Positions 16,916 to 25,750 of a stretch of 64,000 nt of DNA are shown here, in pieces. The notes under the pieces were generated by a model. It made no database searches. It saw only the letters and a program-made list of their open reading frames with translations, and had not been told where the DNA came from. This DNA comes from JAZNQN01 sp045590195 (lineage in GTDB: Bacteria; Bacillota; Clostridia; UMGS1883; UMGS1540). Each line of letters begins with the position of its first letter. The stretch's first letter is position 1. The stretch is from positions 62,001-126,000 of the forward strand of contig JAZNQN010000044.1 of the NCBI GenBank assembly GCA_045590195.1, read 5' to 3'. The position numbers and the translations under genes were made by a program.

Positions 16916-18790
16916 TTAGTGTTTTTCTATTGCGCCAAATTTACAGCTATCCATACACACGCCACATTTGATACATTTGTCTGTATCAATTGTAAATGGC
17001 GATTTGATTTCGCCTGAAATTGCGCCAACAGGACATTTTCTTGCACAGAGTGAACACCCTTTACATTTATCTGCAACAATCTCGTATTTAAGAAGTTTTT
17101 TACATACGCCTGCAGGACATTTTTTATCACGAACGTGAGCAATGTATTCATCCCTGAAATAACGAAGTGTGCTGAGTACAGGGTTAGGAGCTGTCTGGCC
17201 AAGGCCACAAAGTGAAGAAGTTTTAATAGCTTCACAAAGCTCTTCAAGCTTATCAATATCTTCCATTGTTCCCTTACCTTCTGTAATTTTTGTAAGAATT
17301 TCAAGAAGGCGTTTTGTACCGATACGGCATGGCGAACATTTACCACAGCTCTCATCAACTGTAAATTCAAGGAAGAATTTAGCAATATCAACCATACAGT
17401 TATCTTCATCCATTACAATAAGACCACCGCTGCCCATCATAGAGCCAATGCTCATAAGCGAATCGTAATCAATAGCTGTATCAATCAAAGATGCAGGAAT
17501 ACATCCTCCCGAAGGGCCACCTGTCTGAGCGGCTTTAAATTTCTTACCGTTTGGAATTCCGCCGCCAATTTCTTCGATGATTTCACGAAGAGTTGTTCCC
17601 ATAGGAACTTCAACAAGACCTGTGTTATTGATTTTACCACCAAGAGCAAATACTTTTGTACCTGCGCTCTTTTCGGTACCAATACCTTTAAACCAAGCGG
17701 CACCATTATTTATAATCATAGGAATATTTGCATAAGTTTCAACATTATTCAGAAGAGTTGGTTTCTGCCACAAACCTTTAACAGCCGGGAACGGAGGACG
17801 TGGACGTGGTTCGCCACGGTGACCTTCAATAGAAGTCATAAGAGCTGTTTCCTCGCCGCAAACAAATGCACCGGCACCAAGACGAAGCTCAAGGTTAAAT
17901 TCGAAATCAGTTCCAAAAATATTTTTACCAAGAATTCCATATTCCCTTGCCTGTTCAATAGCAATATTAAGGCGGTCAACCGCGATAGGATATTCGGCAC
18001 GAATATAGATATAACCCTGCTTAGCGCCTACTGCATAAGCTGCAATTGACATAGCCTCTATAATAGTGTGAGGATCACCCTCAAGAACACTACGGTCCAT
18101 AAACGCACCAGGGTCGCCTTCATCGGCATTACATGCAACATATTTTTCTTCGCCGGGAGCATTTGCAGTAAACAACCATTTCATACCTGTTGAGAAGCCG
18201 GCACCGCCACGGCCACGAAGACTTGAGTTTTTAACTTCATCAATTACTTCAGCAGGTGTCATACTTGTAAGAACTTTTTCAAGGGCTTTATAACCATCGA
18301 AAGCTATGTATTCATCAATATTTTCAGGATTAACAACACCACAGTTACGAAGAGCAAGACGCTGTTGTTTTCTGTAGAAATTAACATCGTTAAGACCTTT
18401 GATATTTTCACCATCAATTGTTTCCTGATAAACAAGGCGTTTTACAACGTTTCCACCCTTAAGGTGTTCACTGACAATTTCCTTAACATCTTCAATTTTT
18501 ACGCAGCTGTAAAAACATCCTTCAGGATATACTATCATAATCGGGCCAAGTGCACAAAGGCCAAAGCAACCGGTCTGAACAACCTGAATTTCGTCTGCAA
18601 TACCAAAATCTGCAAGCTGTTTTTTAAGTTCTGTAATAATTTTGGGCGAACCCGATGAAGTACAACCTGTACCGCCACATACGAGCACATGGTGGCGAAT
18701 TTTATCGGGAACCACATTTTTATCTTTACGAAGTGAAATTCTTTTAAAAGTTTCACTACGTATAGCATTTATTTCATTTAAGCTTTTCAT
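16916..18790 (-). CDS. hydB: HydB, NADH/FMN subunit (set 1)
   Basis: This 624-residue NuoF-like subunit has the same domain order as the set 2 copy: thioredoxin-like [2Fe-2S] (CGGTGCTSSG, CFGLC), GRGGAGFSTGMKW, SCGKCSPCRIGT, and two C-terminal [4Fe-4S] motifs (CKGCSLCARKCP, CIKCGVCMDSC). It exchanges electrons with NAD(H). The ATG at 18790 is chosen because GGAGG lies 7 bases upstream; the TTG two codons earlier is too close to it. The two HydB copies clearly differ along their length, so this is an old duplication and not a recent repeat. Confidence 0.95.
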   Translation of the reverse strand: MKSLNEINAIRSETFKRISLRKDKNVVPDKIRHHVLVCGGTGCTSSGSPKIITELKKQLADFGIADEIQVVQTGCFGLCALGPIMIVYPEGCFYSCVKIEDVKEIVSEHLKGGNVVKRLVYQETIDGENIKGLNDVNFYRKQQRLALRNCGVVNPENIDEYIAFDGYKALEKVLTSMTPAEVIDEVKNSSLRGRGGAGFSTGMKWLFTANAPGEEKYVACNADEGDPGAFMDRSVLEGDPHTIIEAMSIAAYAVGAKQGYIYIRAEYPIAVDRLNIAIEQAREYGILGKNIFGTDFEFNLELRLGAGAFVCGEETALMTSIEGHRGEPRPRPPFPAVKGLWQKPTLLNNVETYANIPMIINNGAAWFKGIGTEKSAGTKVFALGGKINNTGLVEVPMGTTLREIIEEIGGGIPNGKKFKAAQTGGPSGGCIPASLIDTAIDYDSLMSIGSMMGSGGLIVMDEDNCMVDIAKFFLEFTVDESCGKCSPCRIGTKRLLEILTKITEGKGTMEDIDKLEELCEAIKTSSLCGLGQTAPNPVLSTLRYFRDEYIAHVRDKKCPAGVCKKLLKYEIVADKCKGCSLCARKCPVGAISGEIKSPFTIDTDKCIKCGVCMDSCKFGAIEKH

Positions 18791-18817
18791 AATCAAACCT
18801 CCAAGTTCAAATCTGGT

Positions 18818-19306
18818 TTATTCCATATACTTTTTCAAGATGCCTTCAACTTCGTCAACGGTAAGTTTTCCGTAAACGTCTTCGCCAACTGTCATAACAG
18901 GAGCAAGACCGCAGGCACCGATACATCTTGTAGCATCGATAGAGAAAAGACCGTCGGGAGTACATTCTCCAACTTCTATTCCCAAAATTTCCTTAACCTT
19001 CTCCAGAATAAGATTTGAACCTTTTACATAACATGCAGTACCAAGACAAACACCTATCTGATATTTGCCCTTTGGATTAAGTGAAAACTGAGCATAAAAA
19101 GTTACAACTCCATAAATTTCAGCCAAAGGAATATTAAGTCCTTCTGCAATCATTGTCTGCACTTCGATTGGCAGATATCCATAAATTTTCTGCGCTTCGT
19201 GCAAAACAGGAATAACTGCGCCGGGCTGATCTTTGTGCATTTCAATAACTTCGTTAAGCTTTGCAGCCTGTTCACTTGTTCCTGCAAATGGTATTGTTTG
19301 TGCCAT
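18818..19306 (-). CDS. hydC: HydC, NuoE-like [2Fe-2S] subunit (set 1)
   Basis: This 162-residue protein has ligands CLGTAC near residue 88 and CIGAC near 129 in a thioredoxin-like domain. It is the first gene of the hydCBA set 1 operon. Its ATG at 19306 has a near-perfect AGGAGGAG site. The promoter just upstream carries a Rex-like box over its -10 element, so expression probably rises when NADH accumulates. Confidence 0.94.
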   Translation of the reverse strand: MAQTIPFAGTSEQAAKLNEVIEMHKDQPGAVIPVLHEAQKIYGYLPIEVQTMIAEGLNIPLAEIYGVVTFYAQFSLNPKGKYQIGVCLGTACYVKGSNLILEKVKEILGIEVGECTPDGLFSIDATRCIGACGLAPVMTVGEDVYGKLTVDEVEGILKKYME

Positions 19307-19351
19307 TAAAAACTCCTCCTATGTTTTATATTAATGCATAATAACACATCA

Positions 19352-19369
19352 TTGTTAATATTATATCAA
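19352..19369 (-). promoter_or_regulatory. Candidate Rex operator overlapping the hydC promoter
   Basis: The plus-strand 18-mer is TTGTTAA TATT ATATCAA: left half 7/7 and right half 5/7 against TTGTTAA-N4-TTAACAA. It covers the -10 hexamer of the set 1 hydC promoter, a position suited to repression. Confidence 0.42.
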
Positions 19370-19388
19370 TTATATCACTTTTACACAA
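19360..19388 (-). promoter_or_regulatory. Promoter of the hydCBA (set 1) operon
   Basis: On the minus strand, TTGTGT (19388-19383) and TATAAT (19365-19360) have a 17-base spacer. A second TATAAT lies at 19374-19369. The hydC ATG is at 19306. Confidence 0.6.
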
Positions 19389-19521
19389 GTACCTAAATTA
19401 TTTTTGGTTACATTGTACAAAACTTACCGCGTATTTTCCGTTTTTACCTATGCTTTTTTTGCATAATGACTATATAAAAAATGTTGGATAACAAAATTAC
19501 ACAAATATAGCTAAAAAAACT

Positions 19522-19550
19522 TTGACTTTTTTCCTATAATATGTTATCAT
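19522..19550 (+). promoter_or_regulatory. Promoter of lysS
   Basis: TTGACT (19522-19527), a 17-base spacer, and TATCAT (19545-19550). The start codon is 35 bases downstream. The TATAAT at 19535 is too close to this -35 to be its partner. Confidence 0.6.
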
Positions 19551-19584
19551 TATTTAATAATGCATTTTACGAGGAGTGAATCAA

Positions 19585-21147
19585 GTGGCAGAAAACATTA
19601 AAAGTACCACAGAAGAACAGGTACAGGATTTAAACGAAATTTTACAGGTAAGAAGAGATAAGCTTGCCGAACTTCAGCAAAGCGGCAACGATCCTTTTCA
19701 GATAACAAAATTTGACCGTACACATTCTTCAAAAGATATTTGCGAAGGATACACAACCGAAGAACGCACAGTAACTGTTCGCGGAGAGGAAACACAGGTA
19801 ACTGCTAAAATCTCCCCTCTCGACGGGAAAATTGTTACTGTTGCCGGCAGAATTATGTCAAAACGTGGTATGGGTAAAGTTGGCTTTGCTCACATTGCTG
19901 ATATTGACGGTCAGCTTCAGCTTTTTGTTAAAAAAGATATTCTTGGCGAAGATGACTATAATACATTTAAAAAATATGATATTGGCGACATTGTTGGCGC
20001 TGAAGGCGAAGTTTTCACAACACAGACAGGCGAAATTTCAGTTCGTGTAAATAAACTTACACTTCTTTCAAAATCACTTCAGCCTCTCCCTGAGAAGTTC
20101 CATGGTATGACAAATACCGACCTTCGTTACAGACAGCGCTATGTCGACCTTATTATGAACGCCGATGTTAAAGATACATTTATCAAGCGTTCAAAGATTA
20201 TCAGCGCAATCCGCACATATCTTGCAAAAGAAAACTTTCTCGAAGTTGAAACACCAATGCTTGTTTCAAACGCAGGCGGCGCTGCTGCCCGTCCTTTCGA
20301 AACACATTTTAATGCTCTTGATGAAGATTTCAAACTTCGTATTTCTCTTGAACTTTACTTAAAACGTCTTATCGTTGGTGGTCTTGAAAGAGTATATGAA
20401 ATTGGAAGAGTTTTCAGAAACGAAGGCCTTGACACCCGTCATAATCCTGAGTTTACTCTTATGGAGCTTTATCAGGCATATACAGATTACCACGGTATGA
20501 TGGATTTAACTGAAAACCTCTACCGCTATGTTGCAAACGAAGTTTTAGGCACAACTAAAATTGTTTATAACGGTATTGAAATGGATTTAGGCAAGCCTTT
20601 TGAAAGAATTACAATGCTTGATGCAGTTAAAAAGTATTCCGGTGTTGACTTTAATGAAATTAAAACTACCGAAGAAGCTCACGCAGTTGCAAAAGAACAC
20701 AATATCGAATTTGAGAAACATCATAAAAAAGGCGATATCTTAAACCTTTTCTTTGAAGAATATGTTGAACATCACTTAATTCAGCCTACATTTGTTATGG
20801 ATCATCCGGTTGAAATTTCTCCTCTTACCAAGAAGAAACCGGAAAATCCTGATTATGTTGAACGTTTTGAATTCTTTATGAACGGCTGGGAAATGGCAAA
20901 TGCTTATTCAGAACTTAACGACCCAATTGACCAGAGAGAACGTTTTAAGGCTCAGGAAGAACTTCTTGCTATGGGCGATGAAGAAGCTAACACAACTGAT
21001 GAAGACTTTATGCGTGCACTTGAAATTGGTATGCCTCCAACAGGCGGTATCGGATTTGGTATTGACAGAATGTGTATGCTCCTTACCGACTCTGCTGCAA
21101 TCCGCGATGTACTTCTCTTCCCGACAATGAAACCGCTTGATAAGTAA
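19585..21147 (+). CDS. lysS: Lysyl-tRNA synthetase, class II
   Basis: This 520-residue enzyme charges tRNA-Lys. An N-terminal OB-fold anticodon-binding domain (about 60-165) precedes the class II catalytic core. Motif 1 lies around EVETPMLV (near 220), motif 2 is RVFRNEGLDTRHNPEF (near 280), and motif 3 is GIGFGIDRM near the C terminus. The GTG at 19585 is chosen because GAGGAG (19571-19576) is 8 bases upstream; the in-frame GTG at 19576 overlaps that site. It is divergent from the hydrogenase cluster. The length and motifs are normal. Confidence 0.97.
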   Translation: MAENIKSTTEEQVQDLNEILQVRRDKLAELQQSGNDPFQITKFDRTHSSKDICEGYTTEERTVTVRGEETQVTAKISPLDGKIVTVAGRIMSKRGMGKVGFAHIADIDGQLQLFVKKDILGEDDYNTFKKYDIGDIVGAEGEVFTTQTGEISVRVNKLTLLSKSLQPLPEKFHGMTNTDLRYRQRYVDLIMNADVKDTFIKRSKIISAIRTYLAKENFLEVETPMLVSNAGGAAARPFETHFNALDEDFKLRISLELYLKRLIVGGLERVYEIGRVFRNEGLDTRHNPEFTLMELYQAYTDYHGMMDLTENLYRYVANEVLGTTKIVYNGIEMDLGKPFERITMLDAVKKYSGVDFNEIKTTEEAHAVAKEHNIEFEKHHKKGDILNLFFEEYVEHHLIQPTFVMDHPVEISPLTKKKPENPDYVERFEFFMNGWEMANAYSELNDPIDQRERFKAQEELLAMGDEEANTTDEDFMRALEIGMPPTGGIGFGIDRMCMLLTDSAAIRDVLLFPTMKPLDK

Positions 21148-21151
21148 AAAC

Positions 21152-21462
21152 AAAAAACTCTTGCAAACGGCGGTGCTTCTTAGGGATAAATCGGTTTTGG
21201 CTTGATATTTTCCGCTTATAGTGCGTAAAAAAATGCAGACATACGACAGTATGCCTGCATTTTTTATGACTTCTCTAAGACAAAAAATCTCTAACCCAAA
21301 ACTGCTTTGCACCATAAAAATCTTGTTTTTGAGTGCAGAACAAGGCAAAAATTTGAGTAATCCTTGACGGATTGTGAAAATTTTTAACGCAGTAATGTGC
21401 CAAAAACATGGTTTTTAGGCGGTTAATCCCTAAGAAGAACCGCCGAAAGCAAGAGGTTTTTT
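21152..21462. repeat. 311 bp element with imperfect 36-37 bp terminal inverted repeats
   Basis: The left end 21152-21187 and the reverse complement of the right end 21426-21462 align with about 32 of 37 positions identical, both ending in a TTCTTAGGGAT block. The interior holds a strong terminator hairpin and no convincing gene. It fills the convergent gap between lysS and the ATPase operon. It could be a MITE-like element or a long structured 3' region. I see no clear target-site duplication. Confidence 0.6.
21226..21266 (+). terminator. Bidirectional terminator after lysS
   Basis: ATGCAGACATAC, loop GACA, GTATGCCTGCAT is flanked by A7 on the left and T5-6 on the right: 11 of 12 pairs. It can stop lysS transcription and, on the other strand, the ATPase operon. 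Confidence 0.8.
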
Positions 21463-21473
21463 TATGCAATTTT

Positions 21474-21899
21474 TTAACCCAAAGCTACCATACTGAAAAC
21501 GAGGGCAAAAAGCGCAACTGTTTCACAAAGGCCAACAACGGTAATATACTGCGAAAAGCCTTTTCCTGTTTCAGCCAAAGCATCGGCACCGGCAGCACCG
21601 GCTTTTCCCTGAAAAACAGCTGAAAAAGCCATAGCCAAGCCTGATGCAATTCCTATACCTAACAAAAACGCAGGATCTGCAGAAGATGTTTTCATCTGCT
21701 GCATAAGAAGAAAGCCGTAAATTGTTTGTGTAAGGGGAGCGCCGGCAAATACTGTAAGTATAAACGGAGCTGCTTTGTTACTGAGATAACATTTTTTCCA
21801 AGCACCTATTGCAGCCTGACCTGCAATATTAATACCAAAAGCCGAACCAATTGCGGCTATTCCCATACATAATGCTGTTGCCAATAATCCTAAATTCAT
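21474..21899 (-). CDS. atpK: V/A-type ATPase subunit K (rotor ring)
   Basis: This 141-residue membrane protein has four predicted helices, i.e. two fused hairpins. The first hairpin ends in APLTQTIYGF (Thr57, Gln58), the second contains Gln97, and the last helix carries Glu126 in LCETVAL. Gln/Thr plus Gln plus Glu is the ligand set that marks Na+-binding rings in NtpK-type proteins, so Na+ coupling is plausible. Only the second hairpin carries the carboxylate, as in V-type double-hairpin subunits. It is last in the operon, with AAAGGAG before its ATG. Confidence 0.9.
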   Translation of the reverse strand: MNLGLLATALCMGIAAIGSAFGINIAGQAAIGAWKKCYLSNKAAPFILTVFAGAPLTQTIYGFLLMQQMKTSSADPAFLLGIGIASGLAMAFSAVFQGKAGAAGADALAETGKGFSQYITVVGLCETVALFALVFSMVALG

Positions 21900-21920
21900 A
21901 ATAATTCTCCTTTATATTTT

Positions 21921-23810
21921 TTATTCTTCAAATGGTTTAAATTTATGTCCACTCCACGACATATCGAGATGTGAAGAAAACTCGAGCGTATTAAGCCTTA
22001 TTCCGTGAACGATAACTGACAAAATGTTTAAAATCATATTAAGCCCGTGGCCAAATACAAGCAAAATTATTGCAATTATCATAAACATAAAGTTTCCTAA
22101 AAAAGGTCCTGCAAGTTCATTTACAGTTGCAGATATTGCCGCGCCCGCCAGGCCAACAGCCCAAAGGCGGATATAAGAAACAATATCTGAAAATACATTC
22201 ACTACGCCAAGAAGCACAGAAACTATGTTTGTAAGGCTTGCAAGTATTGATTTTACTATGCTTCCTTCATAGTTTGAAAATACAAAGCTCAGCAAAAATC
22301 CTACTGCAATAAGCGAGATAGAAACTGTACCTACAGGTATGCCACCTAATACAAGATTAAAACTGAAAACCTGAGGATTTACAACAAGGCTCAGCACAAG
22401 GTAGTATATACCCAAAAGCTGAAACACAGCCCCGATATCTCCAAGGATTTTCATAGTTTTTCTGTTTCGCATAGCTCCCTTAATGTGCGCTACCGAAAGC
22501 TGCACCAAAGCAAGCGAAAAACAGAATATCTGCAGGTTTTGTGACGTAGTGAGCCCTACCCCATCGCCTGTCCACGGCAAAGGCCAGATTTTATCGGCAT
22601 AAACATTTGAAATTACAGGCACCGATAAAGATTTAAGCCAAAGCGGCAACTGCTCAGGCGAAAGGCCGAACCATGTGCAAGTAAGTGTTCCCCAAAGCAC
22701 TGTTGACAGGCCAAATAAACCGATAAGCAACATTATTGGCGAAACTTCTTTTTTTGCAATAATTGATTTTATAATCGGAACGGCTACAACTGCACAAATT
22801 AAAAGCCCGTAACCGCCATCGCCAAAAATTATTCCGAAGAATATGAGTATAAATGCAAGAAACCATGCAGAAATGTCATACTCAAAGTAACCGGGCACTG
22901 TTCCCAGAAAATCTGTAAGCGGATATATGAGGCTTACAAATTTGTTGTTCTTAAGCTTTGTTGGAACATCATCTTCTTCGGTGGGTTCTTCCACAATCAG
23001 TCCCCAAATATTCTCGGTTGCCAGTTCCTTTAACTTTTCAACATTTTCCGCTTCAACGTAACCTTTAAAATAAGCAACGGTTGCCTGCTGTGACAGATTT
23101 TCACTTGCCATACCCGTAGAATAGGTTTCAAACTCAACTTCTTTTTCCAATGCTTTTACAGCGCTTTGCAAACTGTCAACATATGCTGCGGCTGATGATA
23201 TTTTTTCATCAATCTCGCCAACACGTTTTGTTAAGAGGCTAAGCTTTTGTTTCATTTTGTCGGTTGAAACTTCGGGCAGTTTCAGGCGGAAAGTACTTAA
23301 GTCAATGTCTGTTTCAGCACAATTTTCTGATATTAAAAACTTAACCGAGGTTTTATCTTTGGAAAGTGTAACAGTTTTAATACTTTCCGGCAGATTATCA
23401 TACTCTTTTTTCGGCATTTCGTAGAAACTGAGCTCCGCTGCGCAAAGCGAAAGCTGACTGATACTTTCTACATTGATATCTCCCCAGCTTTTAAGCCGCT
23501 CAAGTTCGGAATTGATTGCGCTTATTTCAGAAATACAATCTTTTTTCTCCTCGGTCAGCTTAATAATTTCCTCCGCAAGAGCCAAAGCATTTTCTTTATC
23601 ATATTCCTTTTGATTGGTATTTTTTGTTTTACCAATCAAGAAAACCGCACTTTCAAGAAGAGAAATCTGCTCACTAAGTTTTTTAAGCTTTTCGCCAAAG
23701 CCTTCGGCAATTTCAATATGAATCAGTCCCAGTTTACGTAGCTTTTTAAGTGTTTCGGTTTTCTTGTTGCCCATAGTTATGAGCGAAACTTTTTTCATAG
23801 GCACGATCAT
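21921..23810 (-). CDS. atpI: V/A-type ATPase subunit I (stator/ion channel)
   Basis: This 629-residue protein has a soluble N-terminal half (about 1-320) rich in coiled coil and a C-terminal half with about seven membrane helices, including FFGIIFGDGGYGLL and SYIRLWAVGLAGAAI. The conserved Arg of the latter segment pairs with the rotor carboxylate for ion flow. The size is typical of prokaryotic subunit I. The ATG at 23810 overlaps the end of atpD by 4 bases, and the ribosome site is weak, which suggests coupling. Confidence 0.93.
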   Translation of the reverse strand: MIVPMKKVSLITMGNKKTETLKKLRKLGLIHIEIAEGFGEKLKKLSEQISLLESAVFLIGKTKNTNQKEYDKENALALAEEIIKLTEEKKDCISEISAINSELERLKSWGDINVESISQLSLCAAELSFYEMPKKEYDNLPESIKTVTLSKDKTSVKFLISENCAETDIDLSTFRLKLPEVSTDKMKQKLSLLTKRVGEIDEKISSAAAYVDSLQSAVKALEKEVEFETYSTGMASENLSQQATVAYFKGYVEAENVEKLKELATENIWGLIVEEPTEEDDVPTKLKNNKFVSLIYPLTDFLGTVPGYFEYDISAWFLAFILIFFGIIFGDGGYGLLICAVVAVPIIKSIIAKKEVSPIMLLIGLFGLSTVLWGTLTCTWFGLSPEQLPLWLKSLSVPVISNVYADKIWPLPWTGDGVGLTTSQNLQIFCFSLALVQLSVAHIKGAMRNRKTMKILGDIGAVFQLLGIYYLVLSLVVNPQVFSFNLVLGGIPVGTVSISLIAVGFLLSFVFSNYEGSIVKSILASLTNIVSVLLGVVNVFSDIVSYIRLWAVGLAGAAISATVNELAGPFLGNFMFMIIAIILLVFGHGLNMILNILSVIVHGIRLNTLEFSSHLDMSWSGHKFKPFEE

Positions 23811-24439
23811 ACTATATCAACCTGCCTTTCCGAAACATCGACATTACGAAGTGCAATTTTGCGCTTTGAAATTTTAGAACGCACAACGGCACTAACCTGC
23901 TGGTCTGCCATATAAATCGATATTTTTTTAATATTTTCCTCTGTTTCGGGAATTTTAACTTTTTCAAAAAGATTAACCCTTTGTGAAGTTGTAAGAAGCT
24001 CTTTATTTAAAAGCCTTACCTGCTCGCAAAGCACCTCTGCCTCCAAATCAAGCATAATTGCCTTTTCCATGTGATTTGCGGCAATATCAACCCAGAGAGG
24101 CGTATTATATAAATCATAGTCGCCTCTTTCAAAATCTGCTCCTTCATAAGTTGGAATGTCAACACCGGCAATATTTCCGCTCCCTTTGCGGATATTGCTT
24201 ACTTTGATTATCCCGTCAGGAAAAGCATCTTTTTCAGAAAAAACAGCTATCCACTCGCCAAAGCTTTTTTCAAGTTCTTCCTTTTCACGTCTAACAGAAT
24301 CAGCTTTTGACTCTATACTGCGTATTTCTGCCTGGAGCTGTTGTTTTTTAAGTGTGAGAGTAGGCAAATATCTGCGGTACATTTTAAGAGCATCTTTTTG
24401 TACCTTTAACTCGTTTTTAGTTAATTTGATTTTTGCCAA
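23807..24439 (-). CDS. atpD: V/A-type ATPase subunit D (central shaft)
   Basis: This is a 210-residue, mostly helical protein beginning IKLTKNELKVQK, the family's N-terminal signature, with a long coiled-coil start and end as expected of the rotating shaft. I chose the TTG at 24439 because AGGAGG sits 9 bases before it and it places MAKIKLTKNEL at the N terminus. An ATG at 24469 would add ten residues and overlap atpB by 28 bases. The start choice is moderately sure. Confidence 0.9.
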   Translation of the reverse strand: MAKIKLTKNELKVQKDALKMYRRYLPTLTLKKQQLQAEIRSIESKADSVRREKEELEKSFGEWIAVFSEKDAFPDGIIKVSNIRKGSGNIAGVDIPTYEGADFERGDYDLYNTPLWVDIAANHMEKAIMLDLEAEVLCEQVRLLNKELLTTSQRVNLFEKVKIPETEENIKKISIYMADQQVSAVVRSKISKRKIALRNVDVSERQVDIV

Positions 24440-24441
24440 AA

Positions 24442-25749
24442 TCACAGCCCTCCTTGCCTGTCGGGCCAAAACTCTGATACAAGGTCACTTTTAATACCGG
24501 TTTCGTCCTTATTAAAGCATTCTGCTAAAATTTCCCATCCCAAATCAAGAGATTGCTCAAGGGAAAGGTTAACAGAAAGGTCCATAAGCTTATCCTCAAA
24601 AAGCTCACCGTATTTTAAAAGCTTTTCATCCCAGTTATTCATTGAAAAACCCATATTTTTCTTTTCAACTGTTTCTTTATATGAAGAATAAAGCCTTATC
24701 ATGGCATCCATAAGCGCCCTGTGATCTTTTCGTGTTTTTCCGTTTACATTCTGTTTAAGCCTTGAAAGTGAACCAAATGGTTCAATGCGGCCACCTTTGA
24801 GATAATACTGGCCTTCTGTAATATAGCCGGTATTATCAGGCACGGGATGCGTAACATCGTCGCCCGGCATTGTTGTAACTGCCAAAACTGTAACAGAGCC
24901 GGAATCGGCAAAGTCAACCGCTTTTTCGTAGCGGGCAGCAAGCTGAGAATAAAGATCGCCGGGGTAACCACGGTTTGATGGAACCTGTTCCTGAGTAATG
25001 GCAATTTCTTTCATAGCGTCTGCAAAGTTTGTCATATCAGTAAGAAGTACAAGTACATCTTTATTCTGAAGTGCAAATTGCTCAGCCACTGCCAAAACCA
25101 TATCAGGAATCATCATACATTCAACAGTAGGGTCAGAAGCGGTATGAATAAACATTACTGTTTTGCTAAGCGCACCGCCTTTTGAAAGTTCATCTTTAAA
25201 GTAAAGAAAATCGTCATACTTAAGGCCCATTCCACCAAGTACAATTACATCAGCTTCAGCCTGCATTGCAATACGTGCAAGAAGTTCGTTATAAGGCTCG
25301 CCTGATATAGAAAATATCGGCAGTTTCTGCGATACAACCAAAGTATTGAACATATCAATCATTGGAATATTTGTACGCATCATTCTGTTTGCGAGAATAC
25401 GTTTTGTAGGATTAACAGACGGCCCACCAACTGCCTTCATATTATCAGTAAGAGCAGGGCCTTTATCTATCGGTTCGCCGGAACCATTAAATATACGGCC
25501 AAGCAAATCTTCACTAAAGGATACACGCATTTCGCTGCCGAGAAAACGGATTTCATCTCCGGTTGAAACACCTTTACCGCCTGCAAAAACCTGAAGAGAT
25601 ACTACATCCCCTTCAATTTTATTTACCTGAGCAAGCGATTTACCAAAGCGAGTGTTAATCTGAGCAAGTTCATTATATTTTACGCCAGATGCTTTTACGG
25701 TAATTACATTACCTGTGATGGATTCAATTTTGTTATAAACTTTATTCAT
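24442..25749 (-). CDS. atpB: V/A-type ATPase subunit B (non-catalytic)
   Basis: This 435-residue subunit has the family segments GRIFNGSGEPID near 85, SGEPYNELLARIA near 155 and VPSNRGYPGDLYSQLAARYE near 265. It lacks a full P-loop, as expected of the regulatory B chain that alternates with A. The ATG at 25749 has GGTGAG 5 bases upstream and follows the atpA stop immediately. An ATG four codons earlier overlaps the ribosome site. Confidence 0.95.
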   Translation of the reverse strand: MNKVYNKIESITGNVITVKASGVKYNELAQINTRFGKSLAQVNKIEGDVVSLQVFAGGKGVSTGDEIRFLGSEMRVSFSEDLLGRIFNGSGEPIDKGPALTDNMKAVGGPSVNPTKRILANRMMRTNIPMIDMFNTLVVSQKLPIFSISGEPYNELLARIAMQAEADVIVLGGMGLKYDDFLYFKDELSKGGALSKTVMFIHTASDPTVECMMIPDMVLAVAEQFALQNKDVLVLLTDMTNFADAMKEIAITQEQVPSNRGYPGDLYSQLAARYEKAVDFADSGSVTVLAVTTMPGDDVTHPVPDNTGYITEGQYYLKGGRIEPFGSLSRLKQNVNGKTRKDHRALMDAMIRLYSSYKETVEKKNMGFSMNNWDEKLLKYGELFEDKLMDLSVNLSLEQSLDLGWEILAECFNKDETGIKSDLVSEFWPDRQGGL

Positions 25750-25750
25750 A

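Noticed and set aside
19522..19540. TTGACT plus TATAAT as the lysS promoter
   Set aside because: The two hexamers are only 7 bases apart; TATCAT at 19545 gives the correct 17-base spacer.
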